Source: JAVBLV01 sp031553195 (GTDB lineage Bacteria > Bacteroidota > Bacteroidia > Bacteroidales > P3). From it: a stretch of 21,799 nt of DNA. Positions 7,849 to 15,731 of the stretch are shown here, piece by piece (position 1 is the first letter of the stretch; each line of letters begins with the position of its first letter). The stretch covers positions 1 through 21,799 of the forward strand of contig JAVBLV010000106.1 in assembly GCA_031553195.1 (NCBI GenBank). Direction: 5' to 3'. The translations under genes and the position numbers were made by a program. The notes under the pieces are model-generated. The model saw nothing but the letters and a program-made list of their open reading frames with translations, searched no databases and had not been told where the DNA came from.

Positions 7849-8984
7849 CTTCTGATTTTTAGTTTTATAGTATTTTCAATGGGTTTTTCGCTTAATAGCG
7901 CCAAGTAACCGCCGCCGCCGGCTCCGGGTAACTTCCATGCCAGCGCTTTATCTTTATATTTTTCTATTTCAGCGGCCACTTCAGGAGGGAGCATGGCCGG
8001 AAACATCGTTGTTTGCGCGTTGAAAGAATGGGAGTATGCCTGGGCAAACGCTTTCAAATCTTTTTTCAAAATGGCGTCCCATGCGGCGTCTGCAGCTTTT
8101 GTGAGTTTGGCTACATTTTCAGGGTTGATGTAGGTTTCGTTCAATAAATTCAAACCTTGAGGACGGGGCCACAGCATAACCAACGATAGATGCTTTTCCA
8201 ACCATGAAAGGATATTCTCGTCATGTACGGACTCTATTTTAACAGGCCAATAATGTTGATCGTAGAAATGACGGCAAAGTCCAGGCATGCAAATGCCGAT
8301 AGAATCCTGCGCGCCGGAAATTTCGTTTCTTCCGGGTTCATTTTCGTAACGGAAAAGTAATTCTGCCAATTTTTCAGGGTGCATGGAAGGCAATTCATAA
8401 GGCCATAATTTGGCTGCCGCATTCCGCGTGGAAGTCGACATTCCGCAACGTTCATTAAATTCTATTGTCGGTTCCAGCGAAATCGTAATTGCCCAACCGG
8501 CGCCGAATTTAGAAACATAAGGTTGGTCGATCCATGTGCCCGCTAAATCCAAACGATACGGCAAATTACTCTTTGTTTCCGATCTGATAGTCGTGGTTGA
8601 GCGAGGCGGCAGTCCTCTTTCCGGAATCCGTTTTAAGATAATATACTCTATTCCTGCTTCTTTACAAATACTCTCCTTCGCAGGAGAATGCCCGTCTTCA
8701 TTTACAACAAAGATATCGGGCTTGAAGGCTCTCATATCTTCTTCAAAATCCATAATGCCGGAACCTTTATTAATCCATGCGCCGGTAACATATCGTATTG
8801 ATTTTACCATAAATAACCGCTCTTGTTCGCAATTTATGGTTTTTCTTCCCTTCAAAGCAAATATGGTTGCGTCGGAACCAATTCCTACATACAAATCTCC
8901 ATATAAAGCCGCTTCTTTGAAAAAAGCGACATGTCCGCTATGCAACATGTCGTAACAACCCGAAACAAATACTTTTTTACTCAT
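7836..8984 (-). CDS. Cytidylyltransferase-like domain fused to a GHMP sugar-kinase-like domain
   Basis: This 382-residue protein has two parts. Residues 1-135 are a complete HxGH-type nucleotidyltransferase: VFVSGCYDMLHSGHVAFF (HSGH at 15-18), GIGSDAT (35-40), NEDGHS (95-100) and PPRSTTTIR (126-134), matching the STT motif of glycerol-3-phosphate cytidylyltransferase-like enzymes. Residues about 141-375 resemble a GHMP kinase of the heptose/fucose-kinase type: LPYRLDLAGTWIDQP (141-155, motif 1) and KLPGAGGGGYLALL (351-364, motif 3). The central phosphate-binding motif, normally PxxxGLxSSA, appears only as the divergent EISGAQDSIGI (221-231), and the domain is short at about 240 residues. The gene ends an operon with a mutarotase and a FucP-type permease (16-base gap), which suggests that it phosphorylates an imported deoxysugar at C1 and couples it to a nucleotide. 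Fkp of Bacteroides does this for fucose with an unrelated architecture. The substrate and the activity of the kinase part are unproven. Confidence 0.75.
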   Translation of the reverse strand: MSKKVFVSGCYDMLHSGHVAFFKEAALYGDLYVGIGSDATIFALKGRKTINCEQERLFMVKSIRYVTGAWINKGSGIMDFEEDMRAFKPDIFVVNEDGHSPAKESICKEAGIEYIILKRIPERGLPPRSTTTIRSETKSNLPYRLDLAGTWIDQPYVSKFGAGWAITISLEPTIEFNERCGMSTSTRNAAAKLWPYELPSMHPEKLAELLFRYENEPGRNEISGAQDSIGICMPGLCRHFYDQHYWPVKIESVHDENILSWLEKHLSLVMLWPRPQGLNLLNETYINPENVAKLTKAADAAWDAILKKDLKAFAQAYSHSFNAQTTMFPAMLPPEVAAEIEKYKDKALAWKLPGAGGGGYLALLSEKPIENTIKLKIRRKPN

Positions 8985-9000
8985 AAGACCAATTAATTTG

Positions 9001-10212
9001 TCAGTTCTTAAATTTGCAAAGTCCGAATAGCATGGTTACGATAAAACAAATCAAAGGGATAGAAAAACCTATCGCCATGGATGAAATATCGGCAATATAA
9101 CCCATTAAGATGGGGATGACAGCTCCGCCAACAATAGACATTACAATTAAAGACGAAGCCCGTTGCGTATCTTCTTTCAGTCCGCTAATGCCGACGGCAA
9201 AAATAGTCGGAAACAGAATAGACATAAAGAAATAAGTCGCCAGCAAACAAACTACCGAAATCATTCCGAAATGTCCCATTACAACGATTAATAGCAATAC
9301 GTTAATAGCCGAAAACAAGGCTATCAAGTTTTTAGGTTTTATAAATTTCAGAATAAAACTAGCCAATAACCGTCCGAGCATAAATAATACCATTCCTATC
9401 GACAGCATTTGAGAGGCCTCTATTGCCTTCATTCCAGGAATGGCGTCGATGGCGTAATTGATAAAAAAGCTACCTATGCCTGTTTGGGCGGCCACATAAA
9501 AAAATTGGGCAATAATTGCAAAGACGAGCAACTTATACCGGAATAACGAAAAGAAACTTTTTTTTCCAAGGTTTTGGGTATTTGAGTCTTCGGAAATAAT
9601 TTCAGGTAAGGGAACTTTAATAAATAATATAGCCATAATCAGCACGATAATTCCTACTCCCATATAAGGCTTGGCTAAAATGGCAAAAGGATCCCCTTCT
9701 TCTGAAAAAATGATTGCGCCTCCTACCAGAGGGCCTAATACCCAGCCTAGTCCGTTGAACGATTGCGCCAAGTTGATTCGTTGCGCCGCCGATTTTTGAG
9801 GTCCTAAAACAGTGGCATAAGGATTTGCCGCCGTTTCTAAGAATGCCAGACCGCAAGCAATGACAAATAAAGCGGCTAAAAACGGGAAAAAACTTTTTAT
9901 CAAAGTTGCCGGGTAAAATAGAAAAGCGCCGATTGCAAAAAGCGCCAATCCGATAACAATACCCCTTTTATAACCATGTTTTTTCAATAAAAATCCGGCC
10001 GGAAGCGCCATAATAAAATAACCGCCGTACAAAGACATTTGCACCAAAGCCGACTTGGCTTTAGTGATATGTAAAATATCTTGAAAATGTTTATTTAGAA
10101 CATCTAACAGGGCATGTGCAAAGCCCCACATAAAAAATAAACCTACCACTAATATAAAGGGTAATAAATAGCTTTTTCCTTCCGGGGATTCGAAAAGGGC
10201 GTTTTTTTTCAT
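9001..10212 (-). CDS. fucP: L-fucose (or related sugar):H+ symporter, FucP family
   Basis: This is a 403-residue major facilitator superfamily carrier with about 12 hydrophobic segments, expected in the inner membrane. FucP-family motifs are present: LFFMWGFAHALLDVLNKHFQ, LETAANPYATVLGP and RINLAQSFNGLGWVLGPLVG. The residues D46, E135 and N162 known to be critical in E. coli FucP correspond to D37, E126 and N153 here, with identical spacing (89 and 27 residues), which is strong support for the family. Substrate may be L-fucose, but FucP-like carriers in Bacteroidetes also take up other sugars such as galactose, glucose or N-acetylglucosamine. It lies between a mutarotase gene (14-base gap) and the nucleotidyltransferase-kinase fusion (16-base gap), pointing to a 6-deoxysugar. 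No regulator gene is next to it. Confidence 0.87.
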   Translation of the reverse strand: MKKNALFESPEGKSYLLPFILVVGLFFMWGFAHALLDVLNKHFQDILHITKAKSALVQMSLYGGYFIMALPAGFLLKKHGYKRGIVIGLALFAIGAFLFYPATLIKSFFPFLAALFVIACGLAFLETAANPYATVLGPQKSAAQRINLAQSFNGLGWVLGPLVGGAIIFSEEGDPFAILAKPYMGVGIIVLIMAILFIKVPLPEIISEDSNTQNLGKKSFFSLFRYKLLVFAIIAQFFYVAAQTGIGSFFINYAIDAIPGMKAIEASQMLSIGMVLFMLGRLLASFILKFIKPKNLIALFSAINVLLLIVVMGHFGMISVVCLLATYFFMSILFPTIFAVGISGLKEDTQRASSLIVMSIVGGAVIPILMGYIADISSMAIGFSIPLICFIVTMLFGLCKFKN

Positions 10213-10226
10213 GAGTCAGGGATTCT

Positions 10227-10613
10227 TTACAATAAAAAAATACGTTCCATCAACTGCCATTTTTCATTTGACCGTTGTTCTTCATTTGCCATTTGGTATT
10301 TTGCAACAAAAGTTTCCCACTCGGCTTGCCTTTCATAAGTCGCCAATTTCCCAAAAGCGTTTTCCCAATCAAAATCCATAGGCGTTTCGACAACCATAAA
10401 AGCCATATTCCCATTTAAATAGATTTCCATGTTTAAAATACCGGCGCGACGAATTCCTTCCGGAATTTCTTTCCATATATTTTCCGGCTTGTGCCAATGT
10501 TTATATTCTTCTATTTTATCAGTTTCCGGTTTTAGTTGCAAACATTGGCAATACCGTTTCGTCTCGAATGGGTAGGCTTTTTGTTTATAGGCCTTTTCAG
10601 ATTGCGTGGGCAT
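10227..10613 (-). CDS. L-rhamnose/L-fucose mutarotase (RhaM family, DUF718)
   Basis: The 128-residue protein matches the small dimeric mutarotases that interconvert alpha and beta anomers of 6-deoxysugars. Visible family features are KRYCQCLQLKPE (about 19-30), EYKHWHKPENIWKEIPEGI (about 36-54, with the conserved His and the W before the helix), MEIYLNGNMAFMVVE (about 62-76), and the end EKWQLMERIFLL, which closely matches the usual C-terminus of Bacteroidetes members. About 17 residues precede the core, a little longer than the ~105-residue E. coli RhaM; no other ATG is available in this stretch. Mutarotation would supply the anomer needed by a C1 kinase or isomerase. The next gene is a FucP-type permease, so fucose is as plausible as rhamnose; sequence alone does not decide. 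Confidence 0.85.
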   Translation of the reverse strand: MPTQSEKAYKQKAYPFETKRYCQCLQLKPETDKIEEYKHWHKPENIWKEIPEGIRRAGILNMEIYLNGNMAFMVVETPMDFDWENAFGKLATYERQAEWETFVAKYQMANEEQRSNEKWQLMERIFLL

Positions 10614-10643
10614 AATTAGAATAAGATATTGTTAATGAATGAA

Positions 10644-12131
10644 TTAATCCAACGAGACATTTTGTATAAATTCGATAGATTTCTGCATATGGACATACAT
10701 AATTTCATCGTCTTGTATGAAATTTACATATTTGCGATATTCATTATATAGATCTTCTATAAATGAAGAAGATTTCAGCGGACGACGAAATTCTAATGCT
10801 TGCGCGGCATTGAACATTTCAATGGATAAAACCCGTTCTACGTTCTGAACGACTCTATAACATTTGGTGGCGGCGTTGGAACCCATGCTTACATGGTCTT
10901 CCTGTCCTTGCGAAGATTCTATGGAGTCGATGGAGGCCGGCGTGCATAACTGTTTGGTTTGGCTTACAATGGAAGCCGCCGTGTATTGAGGAATCATAAA
11001 ACCGCTGTTTAAACCGGGATTGGCAACCAAAAAATTAGGCAACCCGCGTTTTCCAGAAATCAGTTGGTAAATCCGTCTTTCGGAAATGTTTCCCAATTCG
11101 GCCAAAGCAATGGCCAGAAAATCCAATACAAGAGCCAAGGGTTGTCCGTGGAAGTTTCCTGCCGAAATAACTTTATCATCATCGGGAAATACGGTAGGAT
11201 TGTCGGTAGCGCTGTTTATTTCGGTAGAAATTACAGAAGAAACATAGGTTATTGTATCTTTGGATGCTCCATGCACTTGAGGAACGCAACGGAAAGAATA
11301 CGGATCCTGAACGTGTTCTTTTTTTTGTTTTATGATTTCGCTTCCTTCGGTGTATTTTCTGATATTACGAGCCGTTTCTAATTGTCCTTTATGAGGACGA
11401 ATCAGATGAACCGGATCGGAAAAAGGTTCAATCCGTCCGTCAAAAGCTTCCAATGACACAGACATGATTATGTCGGCCAATTTGGATATCCGTTGAGCCT
11501 TCAACATGCACCAAACCGCATAAGCGCTCATAAACTGAGTCCCATTTAATAATGCAAGCCCTTCTTTAGATTGTAATTCAATCGGCTTCCAGCCAAATTT
11601 TTTATTTATTTCCGAAGCAGGATGCTTTTTTCCTTCAAAGTAAACTTCGCCCAGGTCTAATAGAGGCAAACACATATGCGCCAATGGAGCCAGATCGCCG
11701 GAAGCGCCTAGCGATCCTTGCTGATAAACGACGGGATAAATATTGTTATTAAAAAAATCGATCAAACGATTGACGGTTGCTAACTGTACGCCGGAAAATC
11801 CATACGATAAAGATTGAATTTTTAATAAAAGCATCAACTTTACAATTTCCTGGGGAACTTCGTCTCCGGTTCCACAAGCGTGCGACATTACCAGATTTTT
11901 TTGTAATTGAGAAAGTTCTTCTTTTCCAATGGAAATATTGCATAAAGAACCAAAGCCGGTAGTTATTCCGTAAATAGGTTCTTTTTGAGTTTCCATTTTT
12001 CTATCCAAATACTTACGGCATTTCTCAATGCGTGAAACAGCGTCTTCCGAAAGCATTATTTTAGCTTCTTCTTTCAAAATTGCTTCGATAGTAGATATTT
12101 TTAATTCTTGCGAACTGATTGGGTGTGTCAT
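10644..12131 (-). CDS. hutH: Histidine ammonia-lyase
   Basis: The 495-residue cytosolic enzyme converts L-histidine to trans-urocanate and ammonia, the first step of histidine breakdown. The MIO prosthetic group forms from Ala143-Ser144-Gly145 in GSLGASGDLAPLAHM (139-153). Other family residues are Y54 in PIYGITTGFGSL, the S83-H84 pair in NLVMSHACGTG, LLNGTQFMSA, SFRCVPQVHG, DNPTVFPDD and the glutamate-rich end QGQEDHVSMG. The whole sequence runs like HutH of Bacteroides. Related MIO enzymes such as tyrosine ammonia-lyase can share the SH pair, so substrate is inferred from overall similarity. Length is normal. Urocanase, imidazolonepropionase and formimidoyltransferase genes are not in the window; instead sugar genes follow 30 bases downstream and may be co-transcribed. 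Confidence 0.9.
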   Translation of the reverse strand: MTHPISSQELKISTIEAILKEEAKIMLSEDAVSRIEKCRKYLDRKMETQKEPIYGITTGFGSLCNISIGKEELSQLQKNLVMSHACGTGDEVPQEIVKLMLLLKIQSLSYGFSGVQLATVNRLIDFFNNNIYPVVYQQGSLGASGDLAPLAHMCLPLLDLGEVYFEGKKHPASEINKKFGWKPIELQSKEGLALLNGTQFMSAYAVWCMLKAQRISKLADIIMSVSLEAFDGRIEPFSDPVHLIRPHKGQLETARNIRKYTEGSEIIKQKKEHVQDPYSFRCVPQVHGASKDTITYVSSVISTEINSATDNPTVFPDDDKVISAGNFHGQPLALVLDFLAIALAELGNISERRIYQLISGKRGLPNFLVANPGLNSGFMIPQYTAASIVSQTKQLCTPASIDSIESSQGQEDHVSMGSNAATKCYRVVQNVERVLSIEMFNAAQALEFRRPLKSSSFIEDLYNEYRKYVNFIQDDEIMYVHMQKSIEFIQNVSLD

Positions 12132-12336
12132 AAAATTTATAATTTAATATTATTCAGGTTTAAAATATAATTTCTTTTTCCGGCAACAAAAAACGCGCCA
12201 TTGAAAATAACTATTTGAAAGGAACCCAGCTCAATGAGTCCATAATTAAACTCTGATAGATAATTTATTTCCAGGCGAGTAAAATTTTGGTTGAAATTCA
12301 ATAAGCTAATTAAAAAACGCAAATATTTTCTTCAGG

Positions 12337-12344
12337 CAAAGATA
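12337..12344 (-). promoter_or_regulatory. Candidate Bacteroidetes -7 box for hutH and downstream genes
   Basis: The minus strand reads TATCTTTG, a perfect match to TAnnTTTG. A T-rich stretch (TGTTTTTTTC) lies about 14-23 bases upstream but is a poor -33 match. The leader would be about 200 bases. Confidence 0.4.
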
Positions 12345-12412
12345 CATATTCATAGCGAAAAAAACAGAGGATACTTTTACCGAAAATATTTTACTGTTTT
12401 CGATAAACAAAA

Positions 12413-12439
12413 AGAGATTGCCTGTTCTAAGCAATCTCT
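12413..12439 (-). terminator. Intrinsic terminator after the gldJ-like gene, possibly bidirectional
   Basis: AGAGATTGC (12413-12421) and GCAATCTCT (12431-12439) form a perfect 9-bp stem with a 9-nt loop. On the minus strand it is followed by TTTTGTTTATCG and starts 30 bases after the stop codon. On the plus strand it is followed by CTTTTTT, so it can work both ways. Confidence 0.8.
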
Positions 12440-12469
12440 CTTTTTTGATCAAGGGATCATTATTTCATT

Positions 12470-13972
12470 TTATCTTCCCATTGTAGAACCGCCCAATTTA
12501 TCCATGGCGCAACGGAATCCGATCCAGTCTGTAGCTTGCCTTTGATCAAGGTAACGTCTGTTGCCTGGACTTAGCCAATATGCTCTGTCTTTCCATGATC
12601 CGCCTTTTATAACTCTGGTTTTATTCGAAATCAATGATGTACTTCTGTTATATACTAAAGTTGTAACGCTGTCGGGATTATTTAATTTTTCCATTAATTC
12701 TGGGCTTTCTTCTCCGCTAGGCAACCAACTGCTTCCATCCGGAATAGAAGATGCGTAATCCCCGTCCAAGTAATTGATATTGTCGGCTTGTTTATAATTG
12801 CGTCGGTTGAAATTGTCTTCTTCGTTTTTGTAAACAATTTTCCCTGTTTTTTCGTCCATGACAATTTCTTCATTCTCAATGGTTGTTGTTTTGTATACAT
12901 TTCCTCTGAAGGGATTATGGTCGGCGACATCTTGGGGAGAGAGTTTTCTATAAACATCCATACACCATTCGCTAACATTTCCGGCCATATTATACAAGCC
13001 ATAGTCGTTGGGATAATACCAACGTACGGGGGACGTATAGTCAAATTCATCGTTCAAATCTCCGGCAATCCCCATATTATCGCCTCTTCCGCGTTTAAAA
13101 TTAGTTAATAATTCGCCGTATGTTTTCTTTTGGTTCGAACGGACAACATTTCCATTCCAGGGATAAATTCTACGTTCAATCTGTCTTTCGCCAATGGTAT
13201 TTCCAATTAAACCCCAAGCGGCAAATTCCCATTCAGCTTCGGTGGGTAAACGATATTTAGTATATAAAATTCCATCGTCCCAACGCACTTTACGGGGTTC
13301 GCCTTCTACCCTTGGATCTAAATTGGTCAATTCATTCAGAACATCGCCGTTGTATAAACCGTATATATACGTATCCGTTTGGAAATAATTATCAGGTCTG
13401 ACCTCGGCCGCATCCATGTTCAGAATGCCATGATCCACCATTGTTTTCTCATTTACCCTGTCTGTTCTCCATTTGCAATACTCTGTCGCTTGTTCCCAAC
13501 TAACTCCCACAACAGGGTAATCGTTATAAGCATTGTTTTGGAAATAATGTTCAACCATTTTTTCATTATAGGCTAACTTATTTCTCCACACTGCGGTGTC
13601 GGGATACATTTTTCTTACTTCTTCAGGAAACTCTTCTCCGTAAATCCTGGTTAGCCAATAAATAAATTCCCTATAATCTACATTTCGCACTTCTGTTTCG
13701 TCCAGGAAAAAAGAAGAAACGGTTACTCTATGTTCTACATTATCCCATTCGTAGGCTATATCGTCCTGAGTTCTTCCCATAACAAAAGTTCCCCCTTCAA
13801 TAAAAACCAAACCAGGGCCTACCCTTAGTTCATCGGGAGAAGTCACTTCAAATCCTCCCCATTCAGGATCATTATAATACCACCCTGTAGTTTCTGATTG
13901 AGGCGTTTTTGAACAGGAAGCAAAAAGAACAATCAAAAATGCTAAGAGGTAAATTGCTTTTAGATTTTTCAT
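12470..13972 (-). CDS. gldJ: T9SS/gliding lipoprotein of the GldJ/GldK (SUMF1-fold) family, GldJ-like
   Basis: This 500-residue protein has a lipoprotein signal peptide (LLAFLIVLFASC, lipidated Cys20), so it sits in the outer membrane facing the periplasm. The rest is a formylglycine-generating-enzyme-like (SUMF1/FGE) fold: GPGLVFIEGGTFVMGRTQDD (53-71), FFLDETEVRNVDYREFIYW (88-106), YPVVGVSWEQATEYCKWR (152-169), YRLPTEAEWEFAAWG (240-254), YGLYNMAGNVSEWCMDVY (324-341), RVIKGGSWKDRAYWLSP (453-469). In T9SS these proteins are structural, not enzymes. The opening TTGWYYNDPEWGGF and the VGPGLVFIEGGTF block match GldJ better than PorK/GldK, as far as I recall the families. It lies 61 bases downstream of a PorP/SprF gene, as T9SS SUMF1 lipoproteins often do, but porL, porM and porN do not follow, which also argues against PorK. 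Confidence 0.8.
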   Translation of the reverse strand: MKNLKAIYLLAFLIVLFASCSKTPQSETTGWYYNDPEWGGFEVTSPDELRVGPGLVFIEGGTFVMGRTQDDIAYEWDNVEHRVTVSSFFLDETEVRNVDYREFIYWLTRIYGEEFPEEVRKMYPDTAVWRNKLAYNEKMVEHYFQNNAYNDYPVVGVSWEQATEYCKWRTDRVNEKTMVDHGILNMDAAEVRPDNYFQTDTYIYGLYNGDVLNELTNLDPRVEGEPRKVRWDDGILYTKYRLPTEAEWEFAAWGLIGNTIGERQIERRIYPWNGNVVRSNQKKTYGELLTNFKRGRGDNMGIAGDLNDEFDYTSPVRWYYPNDYGLYNMAGNVSEWCMDVYRKLSPQDVADHNPFRGNVYKTTTIENEEIVMDEKTGKIVYKNEEDNFNRRNYKQADNINYLDGDYASSIPDGSSWLPSGEESPELMEKLNNPDSVTTLVYNRSTSLISNKTRVIKGGSWKDRAYWLSPGNRRYLDQRQATDWIGFRCAMDKLGGSTMGR

Positions 13973-14033
13973 ACTTCAATAGTTTTGTAATGTGTTCTGT
14001 GTTTTAAACTTAATTCTATAATTTTGATTACTT

Positions 14034-15032
14034 CTAGAAAGACGGACAACGTATTGTCTTCACTTTCTTCTTTTTTGCAGGGCATGGGAATTGGAATCCC
14101 AAAGTTACCTCATGCGAACCTCCTGTTTGATTTGACAAACCGGAAATCGTCAAGTCATAACTGTAACCGATCTTAAATGAAGGCTGCTGCACCCCTATTA
14201 AAAAAGTGAAAGCATCCGGATTTTCAAATCCTTGTCTGAACCATACTCCTATAATGATCGGCATCCAATCTAAATAAAGTCCGTAGTTTAGATAGTTGAA
14301 ATTGAGCATGTGTTGATAAATTACATTGGGCGATATCACCGGACTTTTCAAGCCTAAAGTTGAAGTTCTTCTTTTTTCAGGGGCCACATTAATAAGTCCT
14401 CCCGCATGAGCCGTTATTTTCATAGGGAGTTTGGCAACCCCATAAAATCCTTGACTTGGGCTTGTTATGTGGTCAAATGCCGCGCCCGCATAAAAGTAGT
14501 CCGTATATCCGACAATTCCTCCGCCGAAATCAGCATAAAAAATATTTGTATTATCCGGCATTTGAGCAGATGAAATTCCACTGATGAAACCATATGTAGG
14601 ATCTATTTGATCGGGAAAGGTTAAACTATTCCAATCTAAATATTCATTTACAAATGAGGCTTTTAAAGCGGCGCTGATAAAAAAACTTTTTGAAACCTGC
14701 AGTCTGTATGCATACATTAAGGAACCGGTGCTGGACCGGAAGGCGCCATGTTCATCTGTAGATAAGAAAACGCCGATCCCCCCCGAAATGGCGTCGAAAT
14801 ATTGATCGTAAGACCCTGTAAATGTAACAAAAGCGCCTGGCACCGACGGCCATTGATTTCTGTATCCCAAAGAAACCCTAGGACATACTACCGACCCAGC
14901 TAAAGCAGGGTTCAAATACAAAGGATTGGCATAAAATTGGGAAAGAAGAAAATCTTGCGCCTTAGTTGTTTGATAACCAAATATAAACAACAAAGAAAAA
15001 ATCACAATTTTTTTTGATAGTTTTGTCAGCAT
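14034..15032 (-). CDS. PorP/SprF family T9SS outer-membrane protein
   Basis: The 332-residue protein begins with a signal peptide (IVIFSLLFIFGYQTTKAQ, cut after about residue 26) followed by the family hallmark DFLLSQFYANPLYLNPALAG (27-46) and YRNQWPSVPGAFVTFTGSYD. The rest is rich in alternating aromatic and small residues with many glycines, as in a small outer-membrane beta-barrel, and ends in strands TLGFQFPC plus a lysine-rich tail. PorP/SprF proteins assist T9SS: some belong to the core porPKLMN locus, others help secrete one large cargo such as SprB. Here the partner is a GldJ-like lipoprotein 61 bases downstream in the same direction, so a role in the core machine is likely. A weak -7-like sequence, TAATATTG on the minus strand (15061-15068), lies upstream. 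Confidence 0.85.
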   Translation of the reverse strand: MLTKLSKKIVIFSLLFIFGYQTTKAQDFLLSQFYANPLYLNPALAGSVVCPRVSLGYRNQWPSVPGAFVTFTGSYDQYFDAISGGIGVFLSTDEHGAFRSSTGSLMYAYRLQVSKSFFISAALKASFVNEYLDWNSLTFPDQIDPTYGFISGISSAQMPDNTNIFYADFGGGIVGYTDYFYAGAAFDHITSPSQGFYGVAKLPMKITAHAGGLINVAPEKRRTSTLGLKSPVISPNVIYQHMLNFNYLNYGLYLDWMPIIIGVWFRQGFENPDAFTFLIGVQQPSFKIGYSYDLTISGLSNQTGGSHEVTLGFQFPCPAKKKKVKTIRCPSF

Positions 15033-15731
15033 AATCTACAGTGTCTCTGATTTTAGGCAGCAATATTACGAATTTTTTTTTGAAATTCTGAATCTTTATT
15101 TTTTCTTTTTTTTAAGAAACTTATTTCGAATGTATTATCATATCCTTTTTTGAATGATATTTCATTTCTTATACTCTCTTTTAAAAGAAAAGTTACAGTT
15201 TCCCATCCTTTTTTCACGTGTTCATTTTTTGATTTTGTATTCCGGTCAAACTTGTTCGATTGAGAATTGAAAGTTGAAAATGGTTGATGTTTATTTGAAT
15301 AATTGAATTATCGAATAACTGGATAAAATGGTTTATAGTTTATAGCTCATGACTTAAAGTTTAAGTTGATTCCTCATTACCAATTACTAGTTGCTAATTC
15401 TCCTTCTAACTTTAGAAATTTTTAAAGATTATAAACGCTCAATTTCAAAATTTACCATTCCCTTATTCATACTTTTTTACCTTTTCATTCTTTCGTTTTT
15501 CATTTTAATAAGACGCCTTTGCCTTATGGTTATTTCATCTGCAAAAAAAGATTGGCGTATGGTTTATGTCCATAAGGTTTTAAGCAATGAGGAAAATATA
15601 CAAATGAAACAAGAATTTACTTATTATCTTATTTAAAATCTTTTCATCGAAAAATGAACATTTTCTCGTTTTTTTACTTATTTTTGAAGACTCAAATCAT
15701 TCTGAATTCAAATACAAAAATACGCATAATT
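15033..15731. other. 699-bp AT-rich spacer between divergent genes
   Basis: No credible gene is seen. Two open frames (15391-15636 and an upstream extension of pepD from 15654) have compositions of translated AT-rich DNA. The stretch from about 15293 to 15410 holds short strings that recur elsewhere in the window in the opposite direction: TTGAATAATTGAATTAT (compare 411-434), ATGGTTTATAGTTTATAG (compare 19918-19936), and a TTACCAATTACTAGTTGC-like tract (compare 366-400). Regulatory sites for the flanking porP-like and pepD genes should lie here but are not clear. Confidence 0.65.

Larger units (their letters stand above)
12132..12469. other. 338-bp spacer between hutH and the gldJ-like gene
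   Basis: No gene is visible. It contains a candidate hutH promoter box (12337-12344) and a terminator hairpin for the gldJ-like gene (12413-12439). Open frames here are short and lack any family likeness. Confidence 0.7.

Noticed and set aside
10644..12131. Tyrosine ammonia-lyase of a pigment (flexirubin or aryl polyene) cluster instead of HutH
   Set aside because: No polyene or resorcinol genes are nearby, and overall sequence features match Bacteroides histidine ammonia-lyase more closely.
12137..12545. Small open frames on both strands between hutH and the gldJ-like gene
   Set aside because: They overlap the promoter box, the terminator hairpin and the end of the gldJ-like gene, and show no protein-family features.
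12470..13972. Active formylglycine-generating or sulfatase-maturing enzyme
   Set aside because: The lipoprotein signal, the T9SS neighbour and the GldJ-like opening point to the structural SUMF1-fold proteins of T9SS.
15391..15636. 81-residue open frame with a hydrophobic middle, resembling a small membrane protein
   Set aside because: It lies in AT-rich spacer DNA, its composition is dominated by Phe, Ile and Leu as expected for random AT-rich sequence, and the charged end has no family likeness.
15654..15731. Upstream ATG adding 26 residues to the PepD protein
   Set aside because: The extension is low-complexity and hydrophobic, would look like a membrane anchor not found in PepD, and family similarity starts at MSHLL (15732).
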